Positions 13,632 to 24,891 of a stretch of DNA of 64,000 nucleotides are shown here, one piece after another. The number at the start of each line of letters is the position of its first letter. Position 1 is the first letter of the stretch. The DNA is from Saccopteryx bilineata (lineage: Eukaryota > Chordata > Mammalia > Chiroptera > Emballonuridae). The translations under genes and the position numbers were made by a program. The stretch covers positions 189,579,520-189,643,519 of the forward strand of contig NC_089491.1 of NCBI RefSeq assembly GCF_036850765.1, written 5' to 3'. The notes beneath the pieces are model-generated. The model was not told the DNA's origin. It was given only the letters and a program-made list of their open reading frames with translations, and made no database searches.

Positions 13632-13972
13632 GTGTATGTGTGAGAGAGAGACAGAAGAGAGACGGGGGAGGGGGCAGATAAGGAAAGACAGGAAGGGAGA
13701 GAGATGAGAATGGGGGAGGGGGGGCTACAGCAGAGCAAGAGCAAGTGACCCCCGCTCAAGCCAGAGACCTTGGCCTTCAAATCAACGACCGTGGGCTCAA
13801 ACCAGTGACCATGGGGTCATATCTATGATCCCATGCTCAAGCCACCAACCTCGTGTTCAAGCTGGTGAGCCCATGCTCTCACCAGGTGAGCCCATGCTGA
13901 AGCCAGTAACCTTACCAGCTTGAAGCTTTGAATTTGGGTCCTCCACGTCCCAGTCTGACGCTCTGGTCAGGT
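13632..13972 (-). repeat. Rhin-1-like SINE (old, diverged)
   Basis: Reverse copy: GAGAGAGACAGAAGAG at the left, repeated CAAGCCAGTGACC-type units, and CTCTGGTCAGG at the right. Strongly diverged. Confidence 0.7.
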
Positions 13973-14196
13973 ACATTTTAAAATTCTCTATTCATAAATA
14001 CAGGACCATGTATCTTTGTATTCCCACAATAGCTGTAAAATAGTGGCACACAAGTATTCAATAATTAAGCTCTCTCTAGTCAGTATGCAGAATACACATA
14101 TACAGTACTATGCAATTTATTAAAAAGTAAATCATACATATAAAATATCAGACCTCCAGAGAGGCAAGGTGACATTGTTTTTAAAACTGCAAGGTC

Positions 14197-14508
14197 TAGT
14201 CTGACCAGTGGTGACAGAATGGACAGAGCACTGACCTGAGACACTGAAGTCCTAGATTTGAAACCCTGAGATCACTGAGTGCGGGTTCATCTGGCTTCAG
14301 CAAAGGCTCACCAGCTTGAGTGCGGGGTCACCAGCTTGAGCATGGGGATCATCAACATGACCCCAAGTTCACTGGTTTGAGCAAGGGGTCACTAGCTCGA
14401 CTGGAGCCTCCCACTCAATGCATGTATGAGAAGCAGTCAATGAACTGAAGTGATGCAACTATGAGTTTATGCTTCTCATCTCTCCCCCTTCCTGTTTATC
14501 TCTCAAAA
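14197..14508 (+). repeat. Rhin-1-like SINE (diverged)
   Basis: GTCTGACCAGTGGTGACAG head, GAGAAGCAGTCAATGAACTG core, short CT tract, then an A-rich end. Confidence 0.8.
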
Positions 14509-14509
14509 A

Positions 14510-15299
14510 AAGAAACATATTACCTATGCATACATCCTCCTATATACTTTCAATCACCTCTAGATTACTTATAATACTTAATACAATGTAAATGCTATAT
14601 AGTTATATTATTTGGGCAATAATAACAAGAAAAATAGTCTGTATAAGTTCACTACAGGCACAACTATCACAAGCTTAACTATACAGTGCACGTCAGCAAC
14701 AATGTGACTTTTTTGTCCCAAATATTTTCCATCTGCAATTGACTATATCTGTGGATGTGGAATCTGGATTAAGGAGGGTTGACTCTCAAAGACTGGGGGG
14801 TGAGGGAGAGATATACAGGTTAATTACGGACTTACTATTAATAATATTCAATAACAGCAGCAACTAAGACTGATATGTCACTAGGTGCCAGGCATTGCAC
14901 GTGCAATCCTATCAAATAGGTACTATTATTACCTCCATTTTAAAATGAGGAAAACTGATATTTAAGATTAAAATTTTACCCAAGATCACAAAGCTAGTAA
15001 GAGAGCCACGATTCCATCTTAGATATGTCTTATACCAAAGCTTCACTACTAAATTAGTAGAAATGAATACAAGTTTATTTTGACAAACAAATCTATTGGG
15101 TTTCAAACAAAATAATATATATAAAGTACAAATAGTGGTATAATAATTACTTTAGTTGCCAATAATGAGCACCTTACATTACAGATTAAAATTATAGCTA
15201 GTGGGAAACATAATCACATCATTAAAATGTCTAGAATTAGTAATTCAGCTGAACCCAAGTCAGTCCACATCTTAGCCGTATGTATAGGACCCCAAGTCC
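14510..15299. other. Unassigned sequence with MIR-like fragment
   Basis: AT-rich. Near 14910..15020 (TTTTAAAATGAGGAAAACTG, CAAGATCACAAAGCTAGTAAG) it resembles an old MIR-type repeat. Nothing else recognised. Confidence 0.4.
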
Positions 15300-15473
15300 T
15301 GTCTAACCTGTAGTGACCAAGTGGACAGAGCGTCAACCTGTAATGCTGAGGTCACCAGTTCAAAACCCTGGACTTGCCCCATCAAAGCACATACAAGAAG
15401 CGAGCTGATGCTTCCCACTCCTTCTCCTCATCCTCTCCTCTCTCTAAATAAATAAAATCTTAAAAAAATAAGT
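15300..15473 (+). repeat. Short SINE, 'GCCTGACCTGTGG' family
   Basis: GTCTAACCTGTAGTGACCAAG head. Perfect 11-bp TSD ACCCCAAGTCC at 15289..15299 and 15474..15484. Confidence 0.88.
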
Positions 15474-15588
15474 ACCCCAAGTCCAAAAGAAATATGAAAT
15501 GTCAAAAACTTTAAAAATGCTTTTAAAAGAAAATAAAACGCTTTGTTCCCAAATAACAGAACACTACCCATCAACAAAAGAACTAGAA

Positions 15589-15743
15589 CAGCGGTTCTCA
15601 ACCTGTGGGTCGCGACCCCAGCGGGGGTAGAACGACCAAAACACAGGGGTCGCCTAAAGCCATCGGAAAAGACTTTAGGCGACCCCTGTGTTTTGGTCGT
15701 TCGACCCCCACCGGGGTCGCGACCCACAGGTTGAGAACCGCTG
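15589..15743. mobile_element. SPIN-like non-autonomous hAT palindrome
   Basis: A 155-bp near-perfect palindrome: the left arm CAGCGGTTCTCAACCTGTGG...TCGCGACCCC is mirrored by the right arm ending GGTTGAGAACCGCTG. Perfect 8-bp TSD AACTAGAA at 15581..15588 and 15744..15751, as expected for hAT. The termini match the SPIN (Space Invader) hAT family as I know it. No coding capacity. Confidence 0.85.
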
Positions 15744-15921
15744 AACTAGAATAAAAAAATATACTTTGTGTACACAAAATGCAACAAATGGAAGTATGTT
15801 TCCTTTACAAGACTGAAACATCACTGTAACTAAATATACTAAGAAAAACCTTTTGTGCTTCAGTTTTCCAATGCTTGAAAAATAAGGATAAAATTTTCTC
15901 TTGCATTTATCTCTCAAATAT

Positions 15922-16251
15922 TTTTTCCTTAGGTGAGAGGAGGGGGGATAGTGAAGCAGACTCCCACATGTACCCCAACCAGGATCCACCCAGCAACTCA
16001 GGTTAGGATTGATGATCAAGTACCCACTATTTTTAGCCCCTGAGGCTGATGCACTCCAAAGGAGCTATCCTCAGTGCCCGGGGCTATGCTTGAACCAACG
16101 GAGTCATTGGCTGCCAGACAGGAAAGAGAAAGAGAAAAGAGAGAGAGAGTGGGGAGCAGATAGTCACTTCTGAATACCCTGACCAGGAATCAAAACAAGG
16201 ATGTCCCTACGATGGGCCAACACTCTATCCACTGAGCCACCAGCCAGGGCC
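15922..16251 (-). repeat. Older tRNA-derived SINE
   Basis: Reverse copy with GTGAGAGGAGG at left, GCCAATGACTCCGTTGG-like core in reverse and CCACCAGCCAGGGCC at right. The same older subfamily occurs at 22565..22901 and 26230..26490. Confidence 0.8.
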
Positions 16252-16539
16252 TTCCTCTCAAGTTTTAAAGGATCTGAGACACAAAACAATTCTGCAAATG
16301 GGAAATACTAAAGCAAGGGTCAAAAACTCAAATGTCTGGAGGAGCCTGGCATATAAAAGTCACCCAGTCAGGAAAGTAAGGCAAAATGGAGAGTCTTGCC
16401 CCATCAACAGACCTAACTCCAATAGAAGTAATAATTGCCCTTCAAAGGAGGTTATAAATCTATATTTCTCATTTAATGCTGTCAACTAATTAAACTATAA
16501 TTTACACACATGCAAATTATAAACAAAATTGTAACCATA

Positions 16540-17405
16540 AATTTTAGCCACCAAAATGGTTAAAATTGTAACACAGCTAATATCAAGTGTTAGGGAGTAT
16601 GTGGAGCAACTAGAACTCTCAAACAAGGCTGGAGGAAATATAAACATGGTACAATCATTTCAGAAAACTGACAGCCCTGGCTGGGTGGTTCAGTGGATAG
16701 AGCATCTCCCAGCACTGGTTTGATCCTGTCAGGCACATAGGAGAAGCAATCAATGTGTGCACAAACTAAGTAGAACAACAAGCTGACACTTCTCTCTCTC
16801 TCAAATTAATGGAAAAAATTAAAAAAAATTGACAGCATTAAAGTTAACAGATGCATAGCTAGTACATCCTATGTATAACCAGCAATTCCACTCCTAGGTG
16901 ATCCAACAGAAATGCATAGATTTGTTCAACAAAAGACATATTCAAGAATGTTCAAAACAAGTGCTCTTCGTAACAGACAAAAATAAGAAACATCCCATTG
17001 CCCACCAATCGTAAAATAAGAAAATAAAATGTGGTTTATCCCTGTAATATAACATTATACAGAGGCTATTCCTACATAACATGAATGAATATCACAAATA
17101 TGCTGAATGAAAAAAGCCCACAAAGGGTACAACTATATGATTTTTCTCCAATAAAGTTCAAAATAAGTATAAAAAAGTAAAAACATTAATCTATAGCTTT
17201 AGAATGTAGGGTTAGAAATCAATACGTAGTTACCTTTCAGAAAGGGTAATGACGGGGATGGGGGCAAGAGCAGGATTTATGAGTACTGTTTATGTCCATA
17301 TGTTCCTTTTGTGAAAACTATAAGACTTAATTTGTACACTTTCCCCAAAGTATGTATACATATGTGTGTGTGTGTGTGTGTGTGTGTATATCAATAAAAA
17401 CTTTT
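16540..17405 (+). mobile_element. Old L1 3' end, split by a SINE
   Basis: Typical L1 3' wording in order: AGCCACCAAAATGGTTAAAA, GTATGTGGAGCAACTAGAAC, CCAGCAATTCCACTCCTAGG, AATAAAATGTGGTTTATCC, ATGAATGAATATCACAAATATG, then a 3' UTR with GTACACTTTCCCCAAAG and a (GT)n run at 17362..17388. No ORF is intact. Confidence 0.8.
16674..16824 (+). repeat. Short tRNA-derived SINE
   Basis: GCCCTGGCTGGGTGGTTCAG head with a short CT-rich tail. TSD AAAA[C/T]TGACA at 16664..16673 and 16825..16834, inside the L1. Confidence 0.88.
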
Positions 17406-17680
17406 AAAACAAACACACACACATTCCTAAACTATTTCTGCAGGCAAATCTACTAATCAGAACAAATCAGTTTATGACCACTCAGCTAAAGAAATACTGT
17501 AAAATTGAATATTTAAAGATCAAAGAAAAAAATAAAAGCAAAATAAAATTATCCTACCGAGACTACAAGATCAGGTTAGAAACTAATAACATTTCAATTT
17601 CTTCTAATAACAATACCTCTTAGAATGAGCCATTTAAATCTCCTCATACCTGTTTTTTGGCTTTTTATGAAATGCAAATA

Positions 17681-18040
17681 TTTTTTTAATTAATTAATTT
17701 ATTTTTTTCTGAAGCTGGAACGAGGAGTCAGTCAGACTCACTCCCACAAGCGCCTGACCAGGATCCACCAGGCACACCCACCAGGGGGCGATGCTCTGTT
17801 GTGACCAGAGACACTCTAGCGCCTGAGGCAGAGGCCATGGAGCCATCCTCAGCGCGCCCGGGGCCATCTTTGCTCCAATGGAGCCTTGGCTGTGGGAGAG
17901 GAAGAGAGACAGAGAAGAAGGAGAGGGGGTGGGGTGGAGAAGCAGATGGGCGCTTCTCCTGTGTGCCCTGGCCAGGAATCGAACCCGGGACTTCCGCACG
18001 CCAGGCCGATGCTCTACCACTGAGCCAACCGGCCAGGGCT
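17681..18040 (-). repeat. SINE, 'CCCTGGCC' family
   Basis: Reverse full-length copy with a TTTTTCTGAAGCTGG 3' end and a CCGGCCAGGGC head. Short TSD GCAAATA on both sides. Confidence 0.92.
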
Positions 18041-18321
18041 GCAAATACTCTCTTTTCTGAATGTTTGTACCTCTCCTTCTGCTTCACCTTTTCATCCATC
18101 CCCCACCCACCCCATCCCTCCCCTCTGGTAACCATCAGCTTGTTCTCTGTTCTGTTTTTGTTTTGTTTGCTCGTTTTTTTTATATTCCATATAAATGAAA
18201 TCATACAGGATTTATCTTTTTCTATTTAACTTATTCCTCTTAGCCTAATACCCTCTAGGTCTAATCATGTTATCACAAATGGCAAGATTTCCTATATTAC
18301 TGAGTACTGTACCATTGTATA

Positions 18322-18960
18322 TATACTGCTCAAAAAATTGGGGGATATTTCAAAATGAATACAAAGCAATAAAAAAATTTTTTGATTTTTTTATTAAACA
18401 AGAACATCAGAAAAGCAAACGACAAGTCAAAGAAAGTTTGATTATGCAAATAAGATGCAAAACTAATTTTTATTTCATTGGTTAAAAATGCACTATACAA
18501 AAGGCTGAAAGTGGCCCTGGCCAGTTGGCTCAGTGGTAGAGCATTGGCCTGGCGTGCAGGAGTCTCGGGTTCGATTCCCAGCCAGGGCACACAGGAGAAA
18601 TGCCCATCTGCTTCTCCACCCCTCCCCCTCTCCTTCCTCTCTGTCTCTGTCTCTCCCCCTCCTGCAGCCAAGGCTCCACTGAAGCAAAGTTGGCCCGGGC
18701 GCTGGGGATGGCTCTATGGCCTCTGCCTCAGGCGCTAGAATGGCTCTGGTTGCAACAGAGCAACGCTCCAGATGGGCAGAGCATTGCCCTCTGGTGGGCA
18801 TGCCGGTGGATCCCAGTCAGGTACATGCGGGAGTCTGTCTGACTGCCTCCCCATTTCCAACTTCAGAAAAATAAAAAATAAATAAATAAATAAAAATAAA
18901 GGCTGAAAGTACTTAAGTATCTGAAAGATCCCTGATCCCCTAATTTTTGTGAGCAGTGTA
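18322..18960 (+). mobile_element. Tc1/mariner MITE, split by a SINE
   Basis: Left end TATACTGCTCAAAAAATTGG and right end CCCCTAATTTTTGTGAGCAG match the ends of the transposon at 11882..13388. Only ~190 bp of left end and ~60 bp of right end remain, with no transposase. It sits at a TATA stretch in the old L1. Confidence 0.88.
18513..18898 (+). repeat. SINE, 'CCCTGGCC' family, inside Tc1 MITE
   Basis: Full-length copy with an (AAAT)n tail. Perfect 12-bp TSD AAGGCTGAAAGT at 18501..18512 and 18899..18910. Confidence 0.97.
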
Positions 18961-18967
18961 TATATAC

Positions 18968-19849
18968 TGTAATAAGGTACCAAAGAACTGTAAAACTTAG
19001 TGTTGGCAATACCATTTTAAAGAGGAAAAGTCAGGCTTCTTGCCCCCTCCGTTCTGTGGAAAATGGAGAGAGAAGAATGCAGAAGCTTTCTGGCTTACAA
19101 GGACGACTGAGTCATTTAGTTTAACTATAGTTCTCTGAAAGAATAAAGGTTATCTGAAGAATTTTCTTTTTCTTTCAATAAGAGACAATATTTATATATC
19201 CTACACAGATTTTAACTCTTCCTCCCTTCCTGGAGTCCTGAGAGTAACATATACCTTTAGACCAGTGGTAGTCAGCCTGGTCCCTACCGCCCACTAGTGG
19301 GCGTTCCAGCTTTCATGGTGGACAGTAGCGGAGCAACCAAAGTATAAATAAAAAGATAGATTTAACTATAATAAGTTGTTCTATAAAGATTTATTCTGCC
19401 AAACTTAGCAAAAATCTGACAGAAAGTACTTGGTAATTATTATTATATGCTTTAACTTGCTGTAACTCTGCTTTATAAATTTTATAAAGCAAACTTACTT
19501 CCCTACTTTATAAATCCCCATTTCTGTGGAACTGGTGGGCAGTTAGAAAATTTTACTACTAACAGAGATACAAAAGTGGGCGATAGATATAAAAAGGTTG
19601 ACTACCCCTGCTATAGACGAATGTTGTAAGCTTATTGTGTCATGCTCCCCTCCTTTTCCCCCAACCTATATGTGATCAAGTCTATATAACTAGCTATAAG
19701 ACTATTTTGGGGAGACACGATTTGGGTTAGCTATACCCTGTGTAAGTCATATGCAGCCGGCTTATTAATAAATCTCCTAATAATTCTTCTGTATCCTGCC
19801 TTGGTGTCTCTACACAACCCACGGAATTAAGGTACGCTACTTTACAACA
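18968..19849 (+). mobile_element. Solo LTR (ERV, 4-bp TSD) split by a hAT MITE
   Basis: Begins TGTAATAAGG and ends TTTACAACA, flanked by ATAC at 18964..18967 and 19850..19853. A 4-bp TSD suggests a class I (gammaretrovirus-like) LTR. AATAAA at about 19768 is a plausible polyadenylation signal. Without the hAT insertion the LTR is about 525 bp. No internal retroviral genes. Confidence 0.7.
19263..19610 (+). mobile_element. hAT MITE inside the solo LTR
   Basis: Ends CAGTGGTAGTCAGCCTGG and AAAAAGGTTGACTACCCCTG form the TIR. TSD CTTTAGAC / CTATAGAC (19255..19262 and 19611..19618), 7 of 8 matching. Non-coding, ~350 bp. Confidence 0.88.
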
Positions 19850-19865
19850 ATACCACTTATTCTTT

Positions 19866-20118
19866 TCTTTTTTTTTTTTTCATTTTTTCATTTTTTTCTG
19901 AAGCTGGAAACGGGGAGAGACAGTCAGACAGACTCCCGCATGCGCCCGACCGGGATCCACCCGGCACGCCCACCAGGGGCGACGCTCTGCCCACCAGGGG
20001 GCGATGCTCTGCCCATCCTGGGCGTCGCCATATTGCGACCAGAGCCACTCTAGCGCCTGAGGCAGAGGCCACAGAGCCATCCCCAGCGCCCGGGCCATCT
20101 CTGCTCCAATGGAGCCTT
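19866..20118 (-). repeat. SINE, 'CCCTGGCC' family, 5'-truncated
   Basis: Only the 3' half of the SINE is present: the copy stops at ...CTCCAATGGAGCCTT, so the whole tRNA-like head is missing. Yet a perfect 17-bp TSD AATACCACTTATTCTTT (19849..19865 and 20119..20135) shows a genuine target-primed insertion. The TSD includes the last base of the neighbouring LTR, so it is younger than that LTR. Confidence 0.93.
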
Positions 20119-20230
20119 AATACCACTTATTCTTTATCCATTAACCTATTGGCAGACATCTAGGTTGCTTCTATATCTTGGCTATTGTAAATATGCTCCA
20201 ACGAGCATAGAAATACATATATATCTTTTT

Positions 20231-20606
20231 TTTTTTTTTTTTTTTTGTAATTTTCTGAAGTTGGAAACGGGGAGGCAGTCAGACAGACTCCCGCATGCGC
20301 CCAACCGGGATCCACCTGGCACGCTCACCAGGGGGCGATGCTCTGCCCATCTGGGGCATCACTCTGCTGCAACCAGAGTCATTCTAGCGCCTGAGGCAGA
20401 GGCCACAGAGCCATCCTCAGTGCCCGGGCCAATTTTGCTCCAATGGAGCCTTGGCTGCAGGAGGGGAAGAGAGATATAAAGAGGAAGGAGAGGGGGAAGG
20501 GTAGAGAAGCAGATGGGCGCTTCTCCTGTGTGCCCTGGCTGGGAATCGAACCCGGGACTACCACACACCAGGCCGACGCTCTACCACTGAGCCAACCGGC
20601 CAGGGC
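20231..20606 (-). repeat. SINE, 'CCCTGGCC' family
   Basis: Full-length reverse copy with a long poly(T) at left. TSD close to CATATATCTTTTT on both sides, in the old L1. Confidence 0.93.
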
Positions 20607-20875
20607 CTCATATATCTTTTTGAATTAATGTTTTCATTTCCTTCAGATAAATACCTATAAGTAGAATTTCTGGGCTGTATAGCAGCTCTATTTTTAATTT
20701 TTTGAAGACCCTCCTCCATACTGTTTTTCATAGTGGCTACACCATTTTACATTCCTAGCAAAAGGGTATAAAGAATCTTTTTTCTCCACAACCTTGCCAA
20801 CACTTGTTTTTTGTTGTTGCTGCTTTTGATGAAAGCCATTCTAATAGGTATGAAATGAAAATTCACTGTGGCTTT

Positions 20876-21200
20876 TGATAAGGTTGCAGGTGGGGGCCAT
20901 GACCTCCTCCTCATGGACAAAGGGACAATGACAAACTAGATGTTCCAGATCAGCTTCCCCCAGGCATCTGTGTGACTAACCCAGGTGTGGAAGGTCCCCT
21001 AGCTTATTTACAGTTAATCTTACATAAATCGCTGAAAGCTGCATTTTTCCTTAATGACCATCAGCCCCCACCCTCAAATCCCCTATTTAACCCTACCTGT
21101 TAGAGAACTGGGAGCTGCTCTCCCTTACAAGACAGTCCGGCAGGTTTCCTTTCATTAAAGCCTGTTCCACTGGTCTTTTGGACTCCGATTGATTCTATCA
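20876..21200 (+). mobile_element. Solo LTR with 5-bp TSD
   Basis: Starts TGATAAGG and ends TTCTATCA (short inverted ends TGATA/TATCA), flanked by GCTTT at 20871..20875 and 21201..21205. CTATTTAACCC and CATTAAAGCC could act as TATA-like and poly(A) signals. It interrupts the old L1, whose wording resumes after it. 325 bp, no internal genes. Confidence 0.75.
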
Positions 21201-21420
21201 GCTTTCATATCAAGTAATTTACTAACTAAATTTTCTTCCAGGAGTTTTACAGTTTCAGGTCTGGAAGTTTTTAATCCATTTGAATTTCTTTTTGTATATA
21301 GTGTAAAAGAGTGGTCCACTTTCATTTTTGCATGTATCTCTGCCAGATCTCCCAACACTACTTATTGAAGAGACTGTCATTTCTCCATTTTATAATCTTG
21401 TTTCCTTTGTCATAGATTAA

Positions 21421-21999
21421 CCCTTTGAGTAGTGAGTTCTTTTCATGATTGCTGACCCCTGCGAGTCAGTTCTTTTTTTTTTTCAAAGAATGAAATTACT
21501 GCCCTGGCTGGCGGCTCAGTGGTAGAGCGTAGACCTGGTGTGTGGAAGTCCCAGGTTTGATTCCTGGCCAGGGCACACAGGAGATGCACCCAGTCTGCTT
21601 CTCCACCACTCCCCCCCTCTCCTTCCTTTCTATCTCTCTCTTCCTCTCCCACAGCCAAGGCTCCACTGGAGCAAAGTAGGGTGCTGAGGATGGCTCCATG
21701 GCCTCCGCCTCAGGCGCTGGAATGGCTCCAGCCACAACAGAGCAATACCACAGATAGGCAGAGCATCACCCCCTGGTGGACATGCCGGGTGGATCCCAGT
21801 CAGGCATATGTGGGAATCTGCCTGCCTTCCTGCTTCTAAATTCAGAAAAATACAAAAAAAAAAAAAAAAAAAAAAAAAAGATATTAGTTCCAGTTATAGT
21901 TTTATTAACTTAAAATTATGTTTGTTTGATAACCAATTTATGGAAACAAGTACATTTGCCTTTTTTTCATGTTGCCTTACACATTTTAAAAATAAATAA
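21421..21999 (-). mobile_element. piggyBac-like MITE, truncated, split by a SINE
   Basis: TTAA (21417..21420) followed by CCCTTTGAGTAGTGAG, then the reverse complement of the MITE seen at 33126..33423 (ATTAGTTCCAGTTATAG, TTGATAACCAATTTATGG, ATGTTGCCTTACACATTTT). The distal end is absent. It inserted into L1 sequence. Confidence 0.78.
21501..21879 (+). repeat. SINE, 'CCCTGGCC' family
   Basis: Full-length copy with a ~27-bp A tail. Approximate TSD AAATTACT / ATATTAGT, inside the piggyBac-like MITE. Confidence 0.92.
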
Positions 22000-22243
22000 A
22001 AGACCCTGTCTGGGTATGTCTTTCTATCTGAAATCAGTCTCTGGTAGGCAACATATAGAAGGGTCTTTTTTTCTCCATATGGTCACTCTGTGTCATTTGA
22101 TTAGAGCATTTAGTCCAATTACATTTAAAGTAATTGATAGGTACAAACTTACTGCTATTTTATTGTTTTTTTAGTCATTTTGTAGTTCTCTTCATTTCTT
22201 CTTTCCTTTTGGCTTGTTTTCTTTAGTGTTTTGGTTGGGTTCC

Positions 22244-22244
22244 A

Positions 22245-22292
<48 letters not shown>
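22244..22292. repeat. (GT)n microsatellite
   Basis: About 24 uninterrupted GT units. Confidence 0.97.
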
Positions 22293-22294
<2 letters not shown>

Positions 22295-22564
22295 TTTTGT
22301 AGGTTTTGGTTTGTAGTTACCATGAGGTTCATAAATATCCATCTATAGCAACAGCAGTTTAAGTTAACCAACATTTAAACACATTCTAAAAGCACTACAT
22401 TTCTACTTCCCCCTCCACATTTTGTCTTTGACATATTTTAGATCTTTTTTGTTTTATGTATCCCCTATTTATTATAGTTATTGTTCATCTTTAGACTAAC
22501 TTTTAAAGTAGCTGAGTCACCTTGTTAAAGACCTGTGAGGTTTTCTGGGGGTTTTTTGTTGTTG

Positions 22565-22901
22565 TTTTCAGTGAGAGGAGGGTAGATAGAGACTCTTGCA
22601 TTCCCCCCAAATGGGACCCACCCAACAAGCCCCCTACAGTGTGATGCTTTGCTCATCTTGGGCCATTGCTCAGCAACCCAACTATTTTTAGCACCTAGGA
22701 CTGGGGGCTCCACCGAGCCATCCTCAGCACCTGGGGTCAACTCACTCAAACCAATGGAGTCATGGCTGCAGGAGCAGAAGACGAGTAGAAGGGGAGAGGG
22801 GGAAACAGATGGTTGCTTCCTGAGTATCCAGATCAGGAATCAAACCCAGGACAGCCACACACTGGGAAGACACTTTACCATTGAGTCAACCATCCAGGGC
22901 T
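22565..22901 (-). repeat. Older tRNA-derived SINE
   Basis: Reverse copy with GTGAGAGGAGGGTAGATAG at left and CAACCATCCAGGGC at right. Same older subfamily as 15922..16251. Confidence 0.8.
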
Positions 22902-22978
22902 GAGATTATTTTCTTTCGTATATTTTCTTATTTCTAGTTATGGCCTTCTTTTTTTTTCTGCTTAAAGACCCTCTACCG

Positions 22979-23292
22979 CCTGACCAGGTGGTTGCCCAGT
23001 GGTTAGAGCGTCAGACTGGGATGCCGAGGATCCAGATTTGAAGCCGGAGGTCGCCAGCTTGAGCGTGGGCTCATCTGGCTTAAGCAAAAAGCTCACTAGT
23101 TTAGACCCAAGGTTGCTGGCTTGAGCAAGAGGTTACTTGGTCTGCTGAAGGCCTGAGGTCAAGGCACATATGAGAAAGCAATCAATGAACAACTAAGGGG
23201 TTGCAAGGAAAAACTGATGATTGATGCTTCTCATCTCTCTCCGTTCCTGTCTGTCCCTATATATCCCTCTCTCTGACTCTCTCTCTGTCTGG
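22979..23292 (+). repeat. Rhin-1-like SINE
   Basis: GCCTGACCAGGTGGTTGCCC head, core AGAAAGCAATCAATGAACAA and a CTCTCTGACTCTCTCTCTG tail. Confidence 0.93.
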
Positions 23293-23368
23293 AAAACACC
23301 ATCTCTCCTTCAATTCTGAATGAAAACCTGAATGGGTGGAGTACTCTAGGTTGTACATTGCTTTCTTT

Positions 23369-23776
23369 TTTTTTTTTTTTTTTTTTTTGTATTTTTCTGA
23401 AGCTGGAAACGGGGAGAGACAGTCAGACAGACTCTGACTGACTGAGTCAGTCATCCCCCGACGGGGGCTCTGCCCACCAGGGGGCGATGCTCTGCCCCTC
23501 CGGGGGGTCGCCCTGCCGAGACCAGAGCCACTCTAGAGACCAGAGCCACTCTAGCACCTGAGGCGGAGGCCAAGGAGCCATCCCCAGCGCCCAGGCCATC
23601 TTTGCTCCAATGGAGCCTTGGCTTCGGGAGGGGAAGAGAGAGACAGAGAGGAAGGGGGGGGGGATGGAGAAGCAAATGGGCGCTTCTCCTATGTGCCCTG
23701 GCCGGGAATCGAACCCATTCCCGGGTCCCCCGCACACCAGGCCAACGCTCTACCGCTGAGCCAACCAGCCAGGGCC
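23369..23776 (-). repeat. SINE, 'CCCTGGCC' family
   Basis: Reverse copy with an internal tandem duplication of GACCAGAGCCACTCTAG near 23518..23552. TSD GGTTGTAC[A/G]TTGCTTTCTTT, 19 of 20 matching, at 23349..23368 and 23777..23796. Confidence 0.95.
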
Positions 23777-24891
23777 GGTTGTACGTTGCTTTCTTTCAGC
23801 ACTTGAAATATTTCCTGCCATTCCTTTCTGGCCTCTTAAATTTCTACTGAGAAATCAGCTATTAGCCTTGTGGATGTTTGGGGTAGGAGGGAGTTCCTTT
23901 GTATGTAACTTGTTTGCCTCTGTGCCTTCAAGTTTATCTCTTTATCCTTAACTTTTGCCATTTTAATTACATCTTGGTATGGGCCTCTTTGGGTTCATCT
24001 TGTTTGGAACTGTGCTTCCTGGAACTGGGTGTTTCCTGACCCAGATTAAGAAAGTGTTGTCACTATTCTTTCAAATATACTTTCACCTTCTTTCATCCTC
24101 CTGGGATCCCTACAATGGGGAATATTAGTTCACTTGATGTTGTCCCAGATGTGGCTTATTTTTTTTTTTTTTCTTTTTACTGTTCTCATTGGGTGATTTC
24201 CACTATACTATCTTCCAGGTGGCTAATCAATTCTCTATTATCCAATCTGCTGTTGAGTCCTTCTAGTGTCTTTTTCATTTCAGTTATTGTATTTGCCAGC
24301 TCTGATTGGCTCATTACATTTTCTAATTCTTCTTTGTTGAAATTCTGAGTACCTCTATTCTACGCTCAAGTTTGGTGTACATATTTATGACTGTTTATTT
24401 AACATCTTTATCAGAGAATTATTTATCATCATTGCATTAGGGTTTTTTTTACTTGTTCCTTCATTTAGAGTATATTCCCTGTCTTCTCATTTTATTTGAC
24501 TTTCTGTGTTTGTTCCTATGAATTAGATAAAATAACTATTTCTCTCAATCTTAAAAAAGTGGTTTTGTACAGAAGGAGCCTCTGTATAGATTGTGTGCGA
24601 CTGGTTTTAGCCTGGTGGTTGGAGTAGGGGAGGGCACATGTGATGCCTGATGTGCTGCCTAGACAAAAGTGAGTTCAGGGTGGGATAGCTGGTGTGCATG
24701 CACATGTGGTAGATCCCTGTTGTTCTGGCTGTCCATGGCCAGAACAGGGTCTGGACAGTGCTGACTGGTGTCTTCGCACATCAGCACTCTGCTGATCCAG
24801 GTGAGGAGGCCTGGTGCACATACTGCATTGCTGTCTGACCCACTAGATCAAGCTCCAGGTGGAAGGGAACTATGTATACATTCTACAGCAG

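Noticed and set aside
17728..18204. Long open frames of 100-160 codons rich in Ser, Pro and Arg, repeated across the window
   Set aside because: They coincide with SINE bodies on either strand and recur with the same wording at each SINE (for example 48622..49071, 56497..56982), so they are not genes.
22244..22292. Regular short repeats considered as a CRISPR-like array
   Set aside because: A plain GT dinucleotide microsatellite without spacers, in a eukaryotic genome.
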